Assembly: GCA_029556545.1 (NCBI GenBank)
Contig: JAKQEQ010000106.1
Location: 1 to 57,380 of the forward strand
DNA length: 57,380 nt
Source of the DNA: Candidatus Hydrogenedentota bacterium
GTDB lineage: Bacteria > Hydrogenedentota > Hydrogenedentia > Hydrogenedentales > JAGMZX01
Direction of reading: 5' to 3'
Part shown: in pieces, positions 47,455 to 54,986 of the stretch
Layout of the letters: each line of letters starts with the position of its first letter
How positions within the stretch are numbered: the first letter of the stretch is position 1
Notes under the pieces: model-generated
Database searches by the model: none
What the model saw: the letters and a program-made list of their open reading frames with translations, nothing else
Told to the model about the DNA's origin: nothing
Translations under genes and position numbers: made by a program

Positions 47455-48921
47455 TCAGAACCGGAAAAGGATCAACGTGGCGGCCTCGTAACCCGCCGCG
47501 CACGCGAGTAACAGCCCGGACCACAGCGCGGCCCCCAGCATCGCGCCTACGCCGCGGGCCATCTGCGCCAGGAACGCGCCGCCGGACATTCCTCGGAAAA
47601 AGCAGACGAAATAAACGCATACGGCGAAACACGCCAGGATATACGCCTCGAATTCAAGAACCATCGTGACGCAGTGGTACGAGTAACCGCCCAAGGTGTC
47701 GGTCCAGAGCGGCGTCATGACGAAGCCGACAAGCGCCAGGCTGGCCGCGGTCTTGATCACCCCGATGCCGGGGACGATAACGGAGGCCAGCAACGTGAAG
47801 AGCAGGGTCGCGGTGACATAGTTGTGGTGGAAGGTCGCAAGCGCCGCCTGCCAGATGTTGGCCGCCGCATACGCCTGCCCGATGTACGCGAGTTCGCCCT
47901 CCATGAATATCCCGGCGACGAGGCCGGTGAGGGTCATGCTCCAAAGCGGCCGCGCGAGCCCAAAGAGCATCGCGCCGAAGAAGAGGGCGTACAGGCCCAT
48001 GTGCAGTGCGACCCAGAGGCGCGGTCGCGACGCGATTTCCTCGAAGATCGGGGTCCCGCACCGCACGCCGCGTTGGTGCAGTGCGCGCCACACGCGCGTC
48101 AGCAACAGCGCGCCGCCGCACGCGACACACGCGAGCCCCGCGATCCCCATCAGGCTGAGCATGGGCTCAATGAGTCCCACGCCCCCCAAGACGGTCGCCT
48201 TCGTCTCGTCGGTTTCTCCGGCCTCCTCGGACGCATCGTCCGCTTCCACGGGCGCGCGCCCGCCGTCGGGATGCATCCAGCCGCGCGTCGCGCCCGTCTC
48301 GGCGGTGAACAGCGGGCGAAACGCCTCGTGATCCGGCAACAGGTACGTGAACAGGAACGGCGCGGCGTAGCCGTCCATCCGCCCGACGACGCGAAAGGTC
48401 GTTCCGTCCAGCGTGAAGGCGTCGCGCCGCGCCAACGTCCCCGCGAGCACTTCCGGCGATCCCGCCTCGGGGAAGCGCCCGGAAGAGAGCAACCCGCGCT
48501 CCATGTCCCGGGGAATCGGGGCGAAGACCACGTATTCCGCGCGCGCTTCGTTTTCCCGCAGCCTTTCGAGGGCATCCCGTAACACGGGGTCCTGGGCGAC
48601 CGTCCCGAAACGCTGCTCGATCCGGTCCGCGATCGACACGGCGGCATCGTGCGGTGCGCGACGTGTCATTATCGATAGGGCGTCCTCGATCTCCAGTTCG
48701 CCTTCGGGGATCAGGATGCCGTTGGCCCACGGTTGCCGCGCGCTGCGCTGGCGTTCGATGGCGTCCCCGGCGAGAAGAACGGCGATCCCCATGCCCAACA
48801 ACGCCAGCGCGGTTCTCCATCGCGGCGGTTCCCGCATCCCGCCCCTTTCATTCCTCGCCGTTTCCAGGCACTCCGCCGCGGGCGGCGTTTCGCTCCCAGG
48901 CTGATTAACGGGTTCGCTCAT
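47455..48921 (-). CDS. Polytopic membrane protein with a large extracytoplasmic domain, unknown
   Basis: This 488-residue protein has an N-terminal helix (about 36-53) and a soluble region of about 200 residues (LEIEDALSIMTRRAP to RAPVEADDASEEAG). Six or so transmembrane helices from residue 258 onward follow. The C-terminal half (NIWQAALATFHHNYVTATLLFTLLASVIVPGIGVIKTAA) vaguely resembles SpoIIM-like membrane proteins, but I cannot assign it. Its ATG overlaps the ceramidase-like stop by four bases, so the two are co-translated and may share a lipid-related or envelope function. Confidence 0.6.
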   Translation of the reverse strand: MSEPVNQPGSETPPAAECLETARNERGGMREPPRWRTALALLGMGIAVLLAGDAIERQRSARQPWANGILIPEGELEIEDALSIMTRRAPHDAAVSIADRIEQRFGTVAQDPVLRDALERLRENEARAEYVVFAPIPRDMERGLLSSGRFPEAGSPEVLAGTLARRDAFTLDGTTFRVVGRMDGYAAPFLFTYLLPDHEAFRPLFTAETGATRGWMHPDGGRAPVEADDASEEAGETDETKATVLGGVGLIEPMLSLMGIAGLACVACGGALLLTRVWRALHQRGVRCGTPIFEEIASRPRLWVALHMGLYALFFGAMLFGLARPLWSMTLTGLVAGIFMEGELAYIGQAYAAANIWQAALATFHHNYVTATLLFTLLASVIVPGIGVIKTAASLALVGFVMTPLWTDTLGGYSYHCVTMVLEFEAYILACFAVCVYFVCFFRGMSGGAFLAQMARGVGAMLGAALWSGLLLACAAGYEAATLILFRF

Positions 48922-50378
48922 GCGGCATCGCGGAGTGTCGCCGCGGCGGCGGGCCGGATCGCCTCAACGGTGCGTTCGAGCAGCGCGGTGAAATAAGCCT
49001 CGGCGTCGGGGCCGCACCACGACATGAAGCCGGTTTCGTAACCGAGCGGCTCGACGTTGTAGTACTTGTCCGGGGAAAGGTAGCCGCAGTAAGCGGCGCA
49101 GAAGCTCGAGGTCCAGAGGTCGATGCCTTCTCGCTCCGCCCACCGCTTCCATTCGGCGCTGGTCTCGCCGCTGAGGTCGAAGGGCGCGCCGAAAAACACG
49201 AGGTCGCCGACGCGGACGCCCTGAATCCAGCCCTCCATCGGGTTGCCCAGCAGCTTGGCCACGAACGGCGATAATCGCCATTTCGTGCCGCCGGGGCGCA
49301 TCTGGAGGGGCGGCATCCCGAGGGGGACGCCAATCGAGGCAACATCAGCGGTGTAGAGATAGTCTTGAGAACCGATTCGTGCCAAATCGCCGACGATCAG
49401 TTGCGCCAAGCCCTCGCCCATGGCGTTGACCCGCTCGTGCGGGGTGCGTCCCTCGGGAGCGCGCGGGCCCATGCTGCCGAGCGCGCCGCCAAGATACACG
49501 ACCTCCGCGCCCGTGTCACGCGCGAGGGCGCGCATCAGCGCGCCGGGGTATTCCGCCGTGAATTCGAGCATGTCGTCGCCGTGGATGGTCGGGTGGGCCG
49601 AAAAACTGACGAGAAAGCACCGTGTGCCGTCGTCGCGCTCGATGGAGAGATAGCTGAGTTCGGAATCGACGCCGGCGTCCCGGGCGCGATTGCGGATGAA
49701 CTGGGACGCGTCGACGCCCCGGTGGGCCAGGCGCGCGGGTTGTATGGTGTTGTAGGCCTCGATGATCGCCTCGGCGAATTGCCTCGCGATCATAGCGACC
49801 AACTCGGGGTCGTGCTTGCCGCCGGTGATGCGCGCGGCGATGCCGGGGGCGAATCCGCCGGGGCCGCAGTGGGTATGGCTCGCGCCGAAGAGGATATGCC
49901 GTTCGGTGAGGGGCGTCGCGGCGGCGACCTGCTCGCGGACCATCGCCGCTATATTCGGGGGGATGATCAGCATATCCGCGCCGACAATGACCGCAGTGTC
50001 GCGTCCGTCGCCGAGGGCGAGGGCCTTCACATGGAGGGGATCATGCACACCGGTCGCGTTCTTGTCGCCTTCGTATTTATCGAACAGGAGATTGGACGGG
50101 GTGACGTTGAAGCGCGCGCCGTAGCCGCCCATGGGCGTGCCCGGCTTCGGCGTAATGTCGCGACTGGCCCAGCCCGCGAGAAGCGGGCCGGGGGCGTCGC
50201 TGAATTCGTTTGCCGCCGCGGCGGTCGCGATGTCGCGCAGCGCACGGCGATAGTAGTCGGCGCTTTCGAAGTTCGAGGAGGCGTAGGTCGGCCACGGGCC
50301 GATGAACGTGACAAACGCCGCGACAAGCAGCACGATAAGCAGCAACAGCCCGAGCAGAATCCTTTTCACGATGCGCAT
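48918..50378 (-). CDS. Neutral/alkaline ceramidase-like hydrolase, membrane anchored
   Basis: This 486-residue protein has an N-terminal signal anchor (about residues 7-27). Its core resembles the N-terminal zinc domain of neutral ceramidases: AGWASRDITPKPGTPMGGYG, DMLIIPPNIAAMV, GASHTHCGPGG with the zinc histidines, and SFSAHPTIHGDDM. The C-terminal immunoglobulin-like domain of full-length ceramidases is absent. Ceramide is therefore not a safe substrate prediction; many bacterial members are uncharacterised. Middle gene of a three-gene minus-strand unit. Confidence 0.8.
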   Translation of the reverse strand: MRIVKRILLGLLLLIVLLVAAFVTFIGPWPTYASSNFESADYYRRALRDIATAAAANEFSDAPGPLLAGWASRDITPKPGTPMGGYGARFNVTPSNLLFDKYEGDKNATGVHDPLHVKALALGDGRDTAVIVGADMLIIPPNIAAMVREQVAAATPLTERHILFGASHTHCGPGGFAPGIAARITGGKHDPELVAMIARQFAEAIIEAYNTIQPARLAHRGVDASQFIRNRARDAGVDSELSYLSIERDDGTRCFLVSFSAHPTIHGDDMLEFTAEYPGALMRALARDTGAEVVYLGGALGSMGPRAPEGRTPHERVNAMGEGLAQLIVGDLARIGSQDYLYTADVASIGVPLGMPPLQMRPGGTKWRLSPFVAKLLGNPMEGWIQGVRVGDLVFFGAPFDLSGETSAEWKRWAEREGIDLWTSSFCAAYCGYLSPDKYYNVEPLGYETGFMSWCGPDAEAYFTALLERTVEAIRPAAAATLRDAA

Positions 50379-50429
50379 GGGATGCGTTCTCCGGTGGGGC
50401 GTCGGACGCCGTGTTACTCCACGAAACGG

Positions 50430-51461
50430 CTACCAGTCGATGGAAGCTTTGATCACATTATCGGCGTTGGCGGCGACGAGTTCAAACGCTTCGCCGGTGT
50501 TCGCGGGCGAAAAGGAGTGCGTGATCAACGAAAGCACGTCCACCTTGCCCGAGGCGGCCAGGGCGATGGCCGTCGGATAGTTGTGCCGGAAACGGCGGCA
50601 CCAGCGCAGCGTGAGTTCCTTGCGCCGCGCGTCGCTGACGGCGAGGGCGTCCGTCTCGTTGCCCGAAATGCCCGTGAGCACGCAACGCCCGGCGGGCCGG
50701 GCGATGCGGCATACTTGGGCGAGGGGCTCGCCCCGGTTCGAGCAGTCGATGGCGATATCCACGCCGCGCCCGCCGGTGAGTTCCCGTATGCGGGCGACCG
50801 TGTCCTTGCGGGCGGCGTCGATGGCGACGTCCACGCCGTAACGCGCCGCCGCGGCGACGCGATAGGCGAGCAGGTCCGCGCCGTAGAGCACGTGAACGCC
50901 GCTGTGCTTCAGGACCTGCGCCGTCAGCAGCCCGATACTTCCCAGACCGATGATCGCGGCGGTTTCGCCGGGTCTTACCTGGGCGAGTTCGACCGTGTGG
51001 ATCGCCACGGCGAGCGGTTCGAGCATGGCCGCGACCGCCGCGCCAAGGCCGTCCGGCACGGGGTGGCAGTTCCTCGCCGGCACGGCGATGTAGTCGCGCA
51101 GCGCCCCGTCGCAACCCGGCCCGCCCGGAAAGCGTATCTCGGGACAAACGTTGTAATGGCCCGTGCGGCACCACTCGCAGCGCCCGCAGGAAACGCCCGG
51201 CTCGACGGCGACCCGCCTGCCCACGAGCGCCGGGTCCGTCTCGGCGCCCACGGCCTCGACCACGCCCGCGTATTCGTGGCCGAGAATGGTCGGTTCGGTT
51301 AATATCTGGTTGCCGATACGCCCTTCGAGATAGTAGTGCACGTCCGACCCGCATACGCCCACCGATTCGACCCGCACCAGCGCCTCGTGAGGCTTCGGGA
51401 CGGGTTTCTCCATCTCGACCACGCGGAACTGCCGCGGCGCGACCCATTGAACGGCTTGCAT
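50430..51461 (-). CDS. Zinc-dependent alcohol/polyol dehydrogenase (MDR family)
   Basis: This 343-residue medium-chain dehydrogenase has a catalytic zinc site in GVCGSDVHYYLEGRIG and GHEYAGVVEAVG, a structural zinc cluster CGRCEWCRTGHYNVC, and a Rossmann NAD-binding motif GLGSIGLL. The tyrosine-containing HYY after GSDVH and the overall pattern resemble sorbitol/xylitol dehydrogenases and threonine dehydrogenase-like proteins. The polyol substrate is not certain. It is first in the unit with the ceramidase-like and membrane genes (51-base gap). Confidence 0.9.
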   Translation of the reverse strand: MQAVQWVAPRQFRVVEMEKPVPKPHEALVRVESVGVCGSDVHYYLEGRIGNQILTEPTILGHEYAGVVEAVGAETDPALVGRRVAVEPGVSCGRCEWCRTGHYNVCPEIRFPGGPGCDGALRDYIAVPARNCHPVPDGLGAAVAAMLEPLAVAIHTVELAQVRPGETAAIIGLGSIGLLTAQVLKHSGVHVLYGADLLAYRVAAAARYGVDVAIDAARKDTVARIRELTGGRGVDIAIDCSNRGEPLAQVCRIARPAGRCVLTGISGNETDALAVSDARRKELTLRWCRRFRHNYPTAIALAASGKVDVLSLITHSFSPANTGEAFELVAANADNVIKASIDW

Positions 51462-51594
51462 GCTTTATCTCCGATGCGCCTCAATGCCCGCCGGGATCAT
51501 AGGCGCGCCCTGCTTGGCGGCGCAAGCGAACGCGGTAAATCCGTCTCGCGAACATGCTTCGAGTATTGCATTCCCGCGTGGCTGCGGCGCCGTT

Positions 51595-51623
51595 TTCAGT
51601 TCCGTGGCGGTACACGTTATAAT
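51595..51623 (+). promoter_or_regulatory. Possible promoter of the ytxJ-type gene
   Basis: A consensus TATAAT (51618-51623) has a weak TTCAGT -35 at 17 bases. The gene starts 30 bases downstream with TGAGGAAC before the ATG. Confidence 0.45.
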
Positions 51624-51654
51624 TGCGCCGTCTCTATTGGATGAGGAACGTGGC

Positions 51655-52071
51655 ATGGCACGGCTGCACGATTGGCTTTCAGGCGTGTTACGAGGTATGG
51701 GCACGACAACCCTGGAGTCTCTCGGAGTGAAGGAAATCACCACCATCGACGAGTTGGACGCGGCGCTCGACGCGGCGCGTTCGGGCGTGATCGCGTGGTT
51801 CAAACACAGCACGCGTTGTCCGATTTCGGCGGCGGCGTACCGCGAGGTCGCGGGGTATCTCGCAGAGGCCGGCGGCGACGCGCCGCCCTTCCACTTGGTC
51901 AAGGTTATCGAATCGCGCCCGGTCTCGAACGAGCTTGCGACGCGCCTCGGGATTACGCACCAGTCGCCCCAACTCATCCTGCTTCGAGACGGCCAACCCT
52001 GCTGGAATGCGTCGCACGGCGGGATCACCGCGGGCGCGATCTCGAAGGCGCTGGATTCTGTAACTCATTGA
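51655..52071 (+). CDS. ytxJ: YtxJ-type bacillithiol-system thioredoxin-fold protein
   Basis: This 138-residue monothiol thioredoxin-like protein carries the family motif FKHSTRCPISAAAY, with the single active cysteine of the TCPIS type, and the cis-Pro region HQSPQLILLRDGQ. YtxJ proteins (DUF2847) are proposed to remove bacillithiol from proteins. The start at 51655 is chosen from RBS and homology; an upstream open frame to 51460 is not conserved. No bacillithiol synthesis genes are in the window. Confidence 0.85.
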   Translation: MARLHDWLSGVLRGMGTTTLESLGVKEITTIDELDAALDAARSGVIAWFKHSTRCPISAAAYREVAGYLAEAGGDAPPFHLVKVIESRPVSNELATRLGITHQSPQLILLRDGQPCWNASHGGITAGAISKALDSVTH

Positions 52072-52104
52072 TTTTACTGTGGTTACGCACACCCCGCAAA
52101 ACAC

Positions 52105-52132
52105 TTGATTTTTCAAGAAAATATGGTATAAT
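52105..52132 (+). promoter_or_regulatory. Extended -10 promoter for a candidate small RNA
   Basis: TTGATT (52105-52110), 16 bases, and TGGTATAAT with a consensus TATAAT (52127-52132) and an extended TGn. Predicted start near 52139. Confidence 0.7.
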
Positions 52133-52138
52133 GTGTCC

Positions 52139-52258
52139 GAGCACAGGCTTTGGCCCCCGACAGTTGAGGTAGACACACACTCATAGACGATCATTCTCCA
52201 ACCCCTCGTTCATACTGCCTTTCATCTCTCTGTGCCTCCTGTCGGGGGCATCTTTTTT
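52139..52258 (+). ncRNA. Candidate small RNA with two crossing stems
   Basis: Between the promoter and a T-run is a 120-base non-coding transcript. Stem B pairs GCCCCCGACAG (52153-52163) with CTGTCGGGGGC (52239-52249), eleven perfect pairs, followed by an ATC and seven Ts. Stem A pairs GCACAG (52141-52146) with CTGTGC (52230-52235). In order the arms are A, B, A', B', so both stems together would be a pseudoknot, or they compete. The 66 bases between are C/T/A-rich and mostly unpaired. No similar known RNA comes to mind. Confidence 0.6.
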
Positions 52259-52259
52259 T
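52239..52259 (+). terminator. Terminator arm and T-run of the candidate small RNA
   Basis: The second arm of stem B runs directly into ATCTTTTTTT. Because the first arm lies 76 bases upstream, this is an unusually long-range intrinsic terminator. Confidence 0.55.
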
Positions 52260-52520
52260 GGACTCTTCGGGGTTGAGACCGGCGTGGATACGGAATCATG
52301 CGCCTGCTGGCGCCGCCGCTTTTTGACATCGTCGCTGGTCGTATGATAGTGTTCTTGCATGACTGTAGCCCGGAAATACGGTGGATAACGGCACAGTCAG
52401 ACGCTGAATCTTTCAGGCGGGCGCGGACCAGCGAAGGACGGCAGATTTGCCGTTACACTTTGGCGGATTCCAGAGGGCGCGGGTGCGTAAGCGCTTGAAA
52501 GAAAAGCTCTTAACTATCGT
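52260..52520. other. Spacer before tRNA-Pro
   Basis: I see no credible gene. A short plus-strand frame (52298-52498) lacks a ribosome site and family features. No clear promoter for the tRNA was identified. Confidence 0.3.
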
Positions 52521-52599
<79 letters not shown>

Positions 52600-52612
52600 T
52601 CCATTTCCCGCC

Positions 52613-53015
52613 TCAGAATCCATAGAAACACGCGATTTCCTTCGCAAGTTCGCCGATTTGTTGTAATAGGTATGTGGATAATGGTCGTGCTGTGTCGCTA
52701 TGCCGGTCTTGCAGAGAATTGCGGAGAATTGCGGGATTTCGCATCGAAAAGCCGTCATCGAGGGGAAGAAACAGGGGAAGATTTCGACCGCCGTTCTTGA
52801 CCGCCTCGACAGCCCTGGTCGTCGTCATCGATGGCAGGCTCTGGACCGCGCCGGCCACGTCGCGGAGGTCCAGATGCGTGTAGATGTTCGCCGTGATGGT
52901 CGGCGTGCCCTGTGTCGCTGGGCCACAAGACGATATGAGGCGTGTCGCCGTCAAGAACCGCGTGCGAGCATCGCACCGCCCGCGGTTCCCCGAATCTCAG
53001 ACCGGTAGAGGCCAT
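52613..53015 (-). pseudogene. Decayed tyrosine-recombinase integrase
   Basis: On the minus strand, one frame (from 53015) reads MASTGLRFGEPRAVR, with the box I arginine region TGLRxGE, and DGDTPHIVL. A different frame then gives TPTITANIYTHLDLRDVAGAVQSLP, the box II end with the catalytic tyrosine, and runs to 52613. The H-x-x-R part between them is missing and the frames differ, so the gene has an internal deletion/frameshift. The N-terminal half is absent. It ends 13 bases from tRNA-Pro, the usual layout of an element integrated in a tRNA gene. Confidence 0.75.
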
Positions 53016-53233
53016 GGTGTGTATGCCCGCGGCCGCGTTTCGCCCAAAGCGGCAAGCCGTGCACGAGTATTCTCGGACAGCCTGCGCCCCACTCGGCGGA
53101 CCAGAACGAAGACCACCTGATCAACCTGACGGAACGTCTGCGCGTCATCCATTTTTGCAACTCCGGCGGCTACCATTATTGCCCGGGCGAAGGCACGGAA
53201 GACGGCTTCTGCCCGGGCCCGTCGCCGGATTAA
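53009..53233 (+). pseudogene. Unidentified Cys/Gly-rich gene tail
   Basis: An open plus-strand frame without a start codon reads from about 53024 KPCTSILGQPAPHSADQNED, HLINLTERLRVIHFCNSGG and YHYCPGEGTEDGFCPGPSPD to TAA at 53231-53233. The pattern looks like the natural end of a protein with metal-binding or disulfide cysteines, but I do not recognise it. It is debris between the integrase remnant and the IS. Confidence 0.35.
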
Positions 53234-53303
53234 GCGCGGTGGGTGCAACGGGAAATTCGACCAAGGGTCTTGGAGGAATCTATGAGGAAAAAGCATTCTA
53301 CGC

Positions 53304-53332
53304 CAGGAGTTCCCCCAGAAATTTCGGGTAGA
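53304..53332 (+). repeat. Left terminal inverted repeat of the IS
   Basis: Begins CAGGAGTTCCCCCAGAAATT and ends GGTAGA. Compared with the reverse complement of 54773-54799, only three substitutions and a two-base gap are needed. Confidence 0.8.
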
Positions 53333-53430
53333 GTGGGGTAAGTTATTGGGGGTCAGTAGGTTGGCGGTCTTTGGAGGTGTCTGGCGTAATTTTTGGGGGA
53401 TGTGTTGAAGGTGAACGGGGGATTGAACGG

Positions 53431-53493
53431 GACTCCTTGATGGGTCAAGATGGGGGTCAGAAGAAAACCTAACCTCAACCACATCAAGGAGTC
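53431..53493 (+). promoter_or_regulatory. Hairpin sequestering the transposase ribosome site
   Basis: GACTCCTTGATG (53431-53442) and CATCAAGGAGTC (53482-53493) are a perfect 12-base inverted repeat. The second arm contains AAGGAG, the Shine-Dalgarno of the transposase ATG at 53501. A transcript reading in from outside would hide the ribosome site, a known way for IS elements to avoid activation. Confidence 0.7.
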
Positions 53494-53500
53494 ACCGGCA

Positions 53501-54762
53501 ATGTATGGTAGCAAGACGGCGCGGCGATTGCGAGCACGGATAGGACGATTTTCGGGGGATGTTTCAGCGGGATTGGGCGTGGTGGCGCAACGATTCGTGG
53601 CGGAGATGATTTACGGGATTCAAGCGTCGGGCTCGGTGCTGTTGACGGAGGTGGCGCGCACGTTGCAGGAATCCATCGCTGTGCGCAAGACGCATATGCG
53701 GTTGTCGCGCAATCTCCAGCGGCCGGAGCTCGAAGGGGTGGTTCAGGACAATGTATTGCGCCTGGCGGCGCCGCAGGTGGGCCGGGACACGCTGTTGGTT
53801 ATCGACCCGAGCGACGTGGCGAAGAAGTATGCGAAAAAGATGGAGTATCTGGCCACGGTGCGCGACGGCAGCGCGCACGAATTGTCCGCGGGGTATTGGA
53901 CCCTGCACGTGATGGGGGCAGAGCTGGGCACGGAGCGCGTGGTGCCGTTGTATCAGCGGTTGTATTCGTCAAATGCGCCGGGCTTCGTGAGCGAGAACGA
54001 CGAGGTTCTTCGGGCCGTGGACGCGGTGCGCGCGCATGTAGGGGACCGCGGGCTTTGGGTGATGGACCGGGGCGGCGACCGCATCCATCTGTTCGAGCCC
54101 TTGCTGGACCGCAAGGCCCGCTTTCTGTTTCGCCTCGTAGGCAACCGCGACGTGGTGGTGCGCGGCGAGACGCTGCTCGCCAGTGAAGCCGTGGCGAGGG
54201 TACGGCGTCGTTTCACGCAAACGATCGTCAAGATCGTGGACGGTCGCGAAGAGACGTACACGCTGCGCTTCGGCGCGCAGGCCGTGCGATTGCCGGGGCG
54301 CGAGGGGCCCCTGTATTTAGTGGTGATCGACGGCTTTGGCCCGGAACCGCTTATGCTGCTGACGACGGAGGACCCGGGACGCAGCTTCAAGCGCCTGTGG
54401 CGGCTGGTGCGCGCTTACTTGCGGCGCTGGGCTATTGAAGAGACCATCCGCTATGTCAAGCCTGCTATGACCTCGAGAACGTGCGTGTGCTCAAGTATCA
54501 GGGATTGCGCAACCTGCTGCCCCTGTTGCTTGCCGTCATGTTCTTCTCCGCCTGTATATTGGACCATGATTGTCGCCTGCGTGTCATGGCCCAATACGTC
54601 GAGCAGGCCGCCAAACGCCTCTTCGGCATACCGGACTTCAAGTATTACGCCTTGGCCGATGGCCTGCGCGCCCTGTTTGCCAGGCACCCGGGCGCTCCCG
54701 TGTCCCGCATCCGAGCCGTGAACAATGCTCAACTTACCCTCTTTGCTGAAGGCGTCACGTAA
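53501..54762 (+). pseudogene. IS4-family transposase with a one-base frameshift
   Basis: The first frame encodes MYGSKTARRLRARIGRFSG. The first catalytic Asp is in LLVIDPSDVAKKY, the second in GLWVMDRGGDRIHLFEPLL, and the third acidic residue in AYLRRWAIEETIRYVK. Near 54461-54465 the frame is lost. The downstream frame gives YDLENVRVLKYQGLRNLLPL and ends at 54760-54762, so a single base is missing after AAG-CC. No A6G-type slippery heptamer is present, so this looks like a mutation. Without it the protein would have about 420 residues. Confidence 0.85.
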
Positions 54763-54772
54763 CGCCATCCAA

Positions 54773-54799
54773 TCTACGAAAATTTTGGGGGAAGTCCTG
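54773..54799 (-). repeat. Right terminal inverted repeat of the IS
   Basis: Reads CAGGACTTCCCCCAAAATTT on the minus strand and ends in GTAGA, matching the left end. Confidence 0.8.
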
Positions 54800-54986
54800 C
54801 CCAAGAACCCCTTGACAACCCGCATCAACACCTACATAATGAATCCAGCGGGTGCTTCACTCTTGGACCGCCACCCGCGCATGTAAACGCCGGTCGAGAA
54901 TTGCACGGGGTACGGGCGGGGGGAGAGGGCGGTTGGTTTCGTTCAGCGGAATACACACGATCAAAGAACATAGGGAGTTCCATGCC

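Larger units (their letters stand above)
53304..54799 (+). mobile_element. IS4-type insertion sequence, about 1.5 kb
   Basis: The element is bounded by imperfect terminal inverted repeats that begin CAGGA(G/C)TTCCCCCA at both ends. It contains one DDE transposase gene split by a frameshift. The Y-x2-R-x3-E-x6-K signature places it in the IS4 group. I could not identify a target-site duplication, so the exact ends could shift by a few bases. Confidence 0.8.

Noticed and set aside
54455-54470. Programmed frameshift in the transposase
   Set aside because: No slippery heptamer or stimulatory hairpin was seen at the shift; IS4 elements normally use one frame.
53290-54812. Target-site duplication of the IS
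   Set aside because: Flanking bases on both sides do not match convincingly for any length from 4 to 12.
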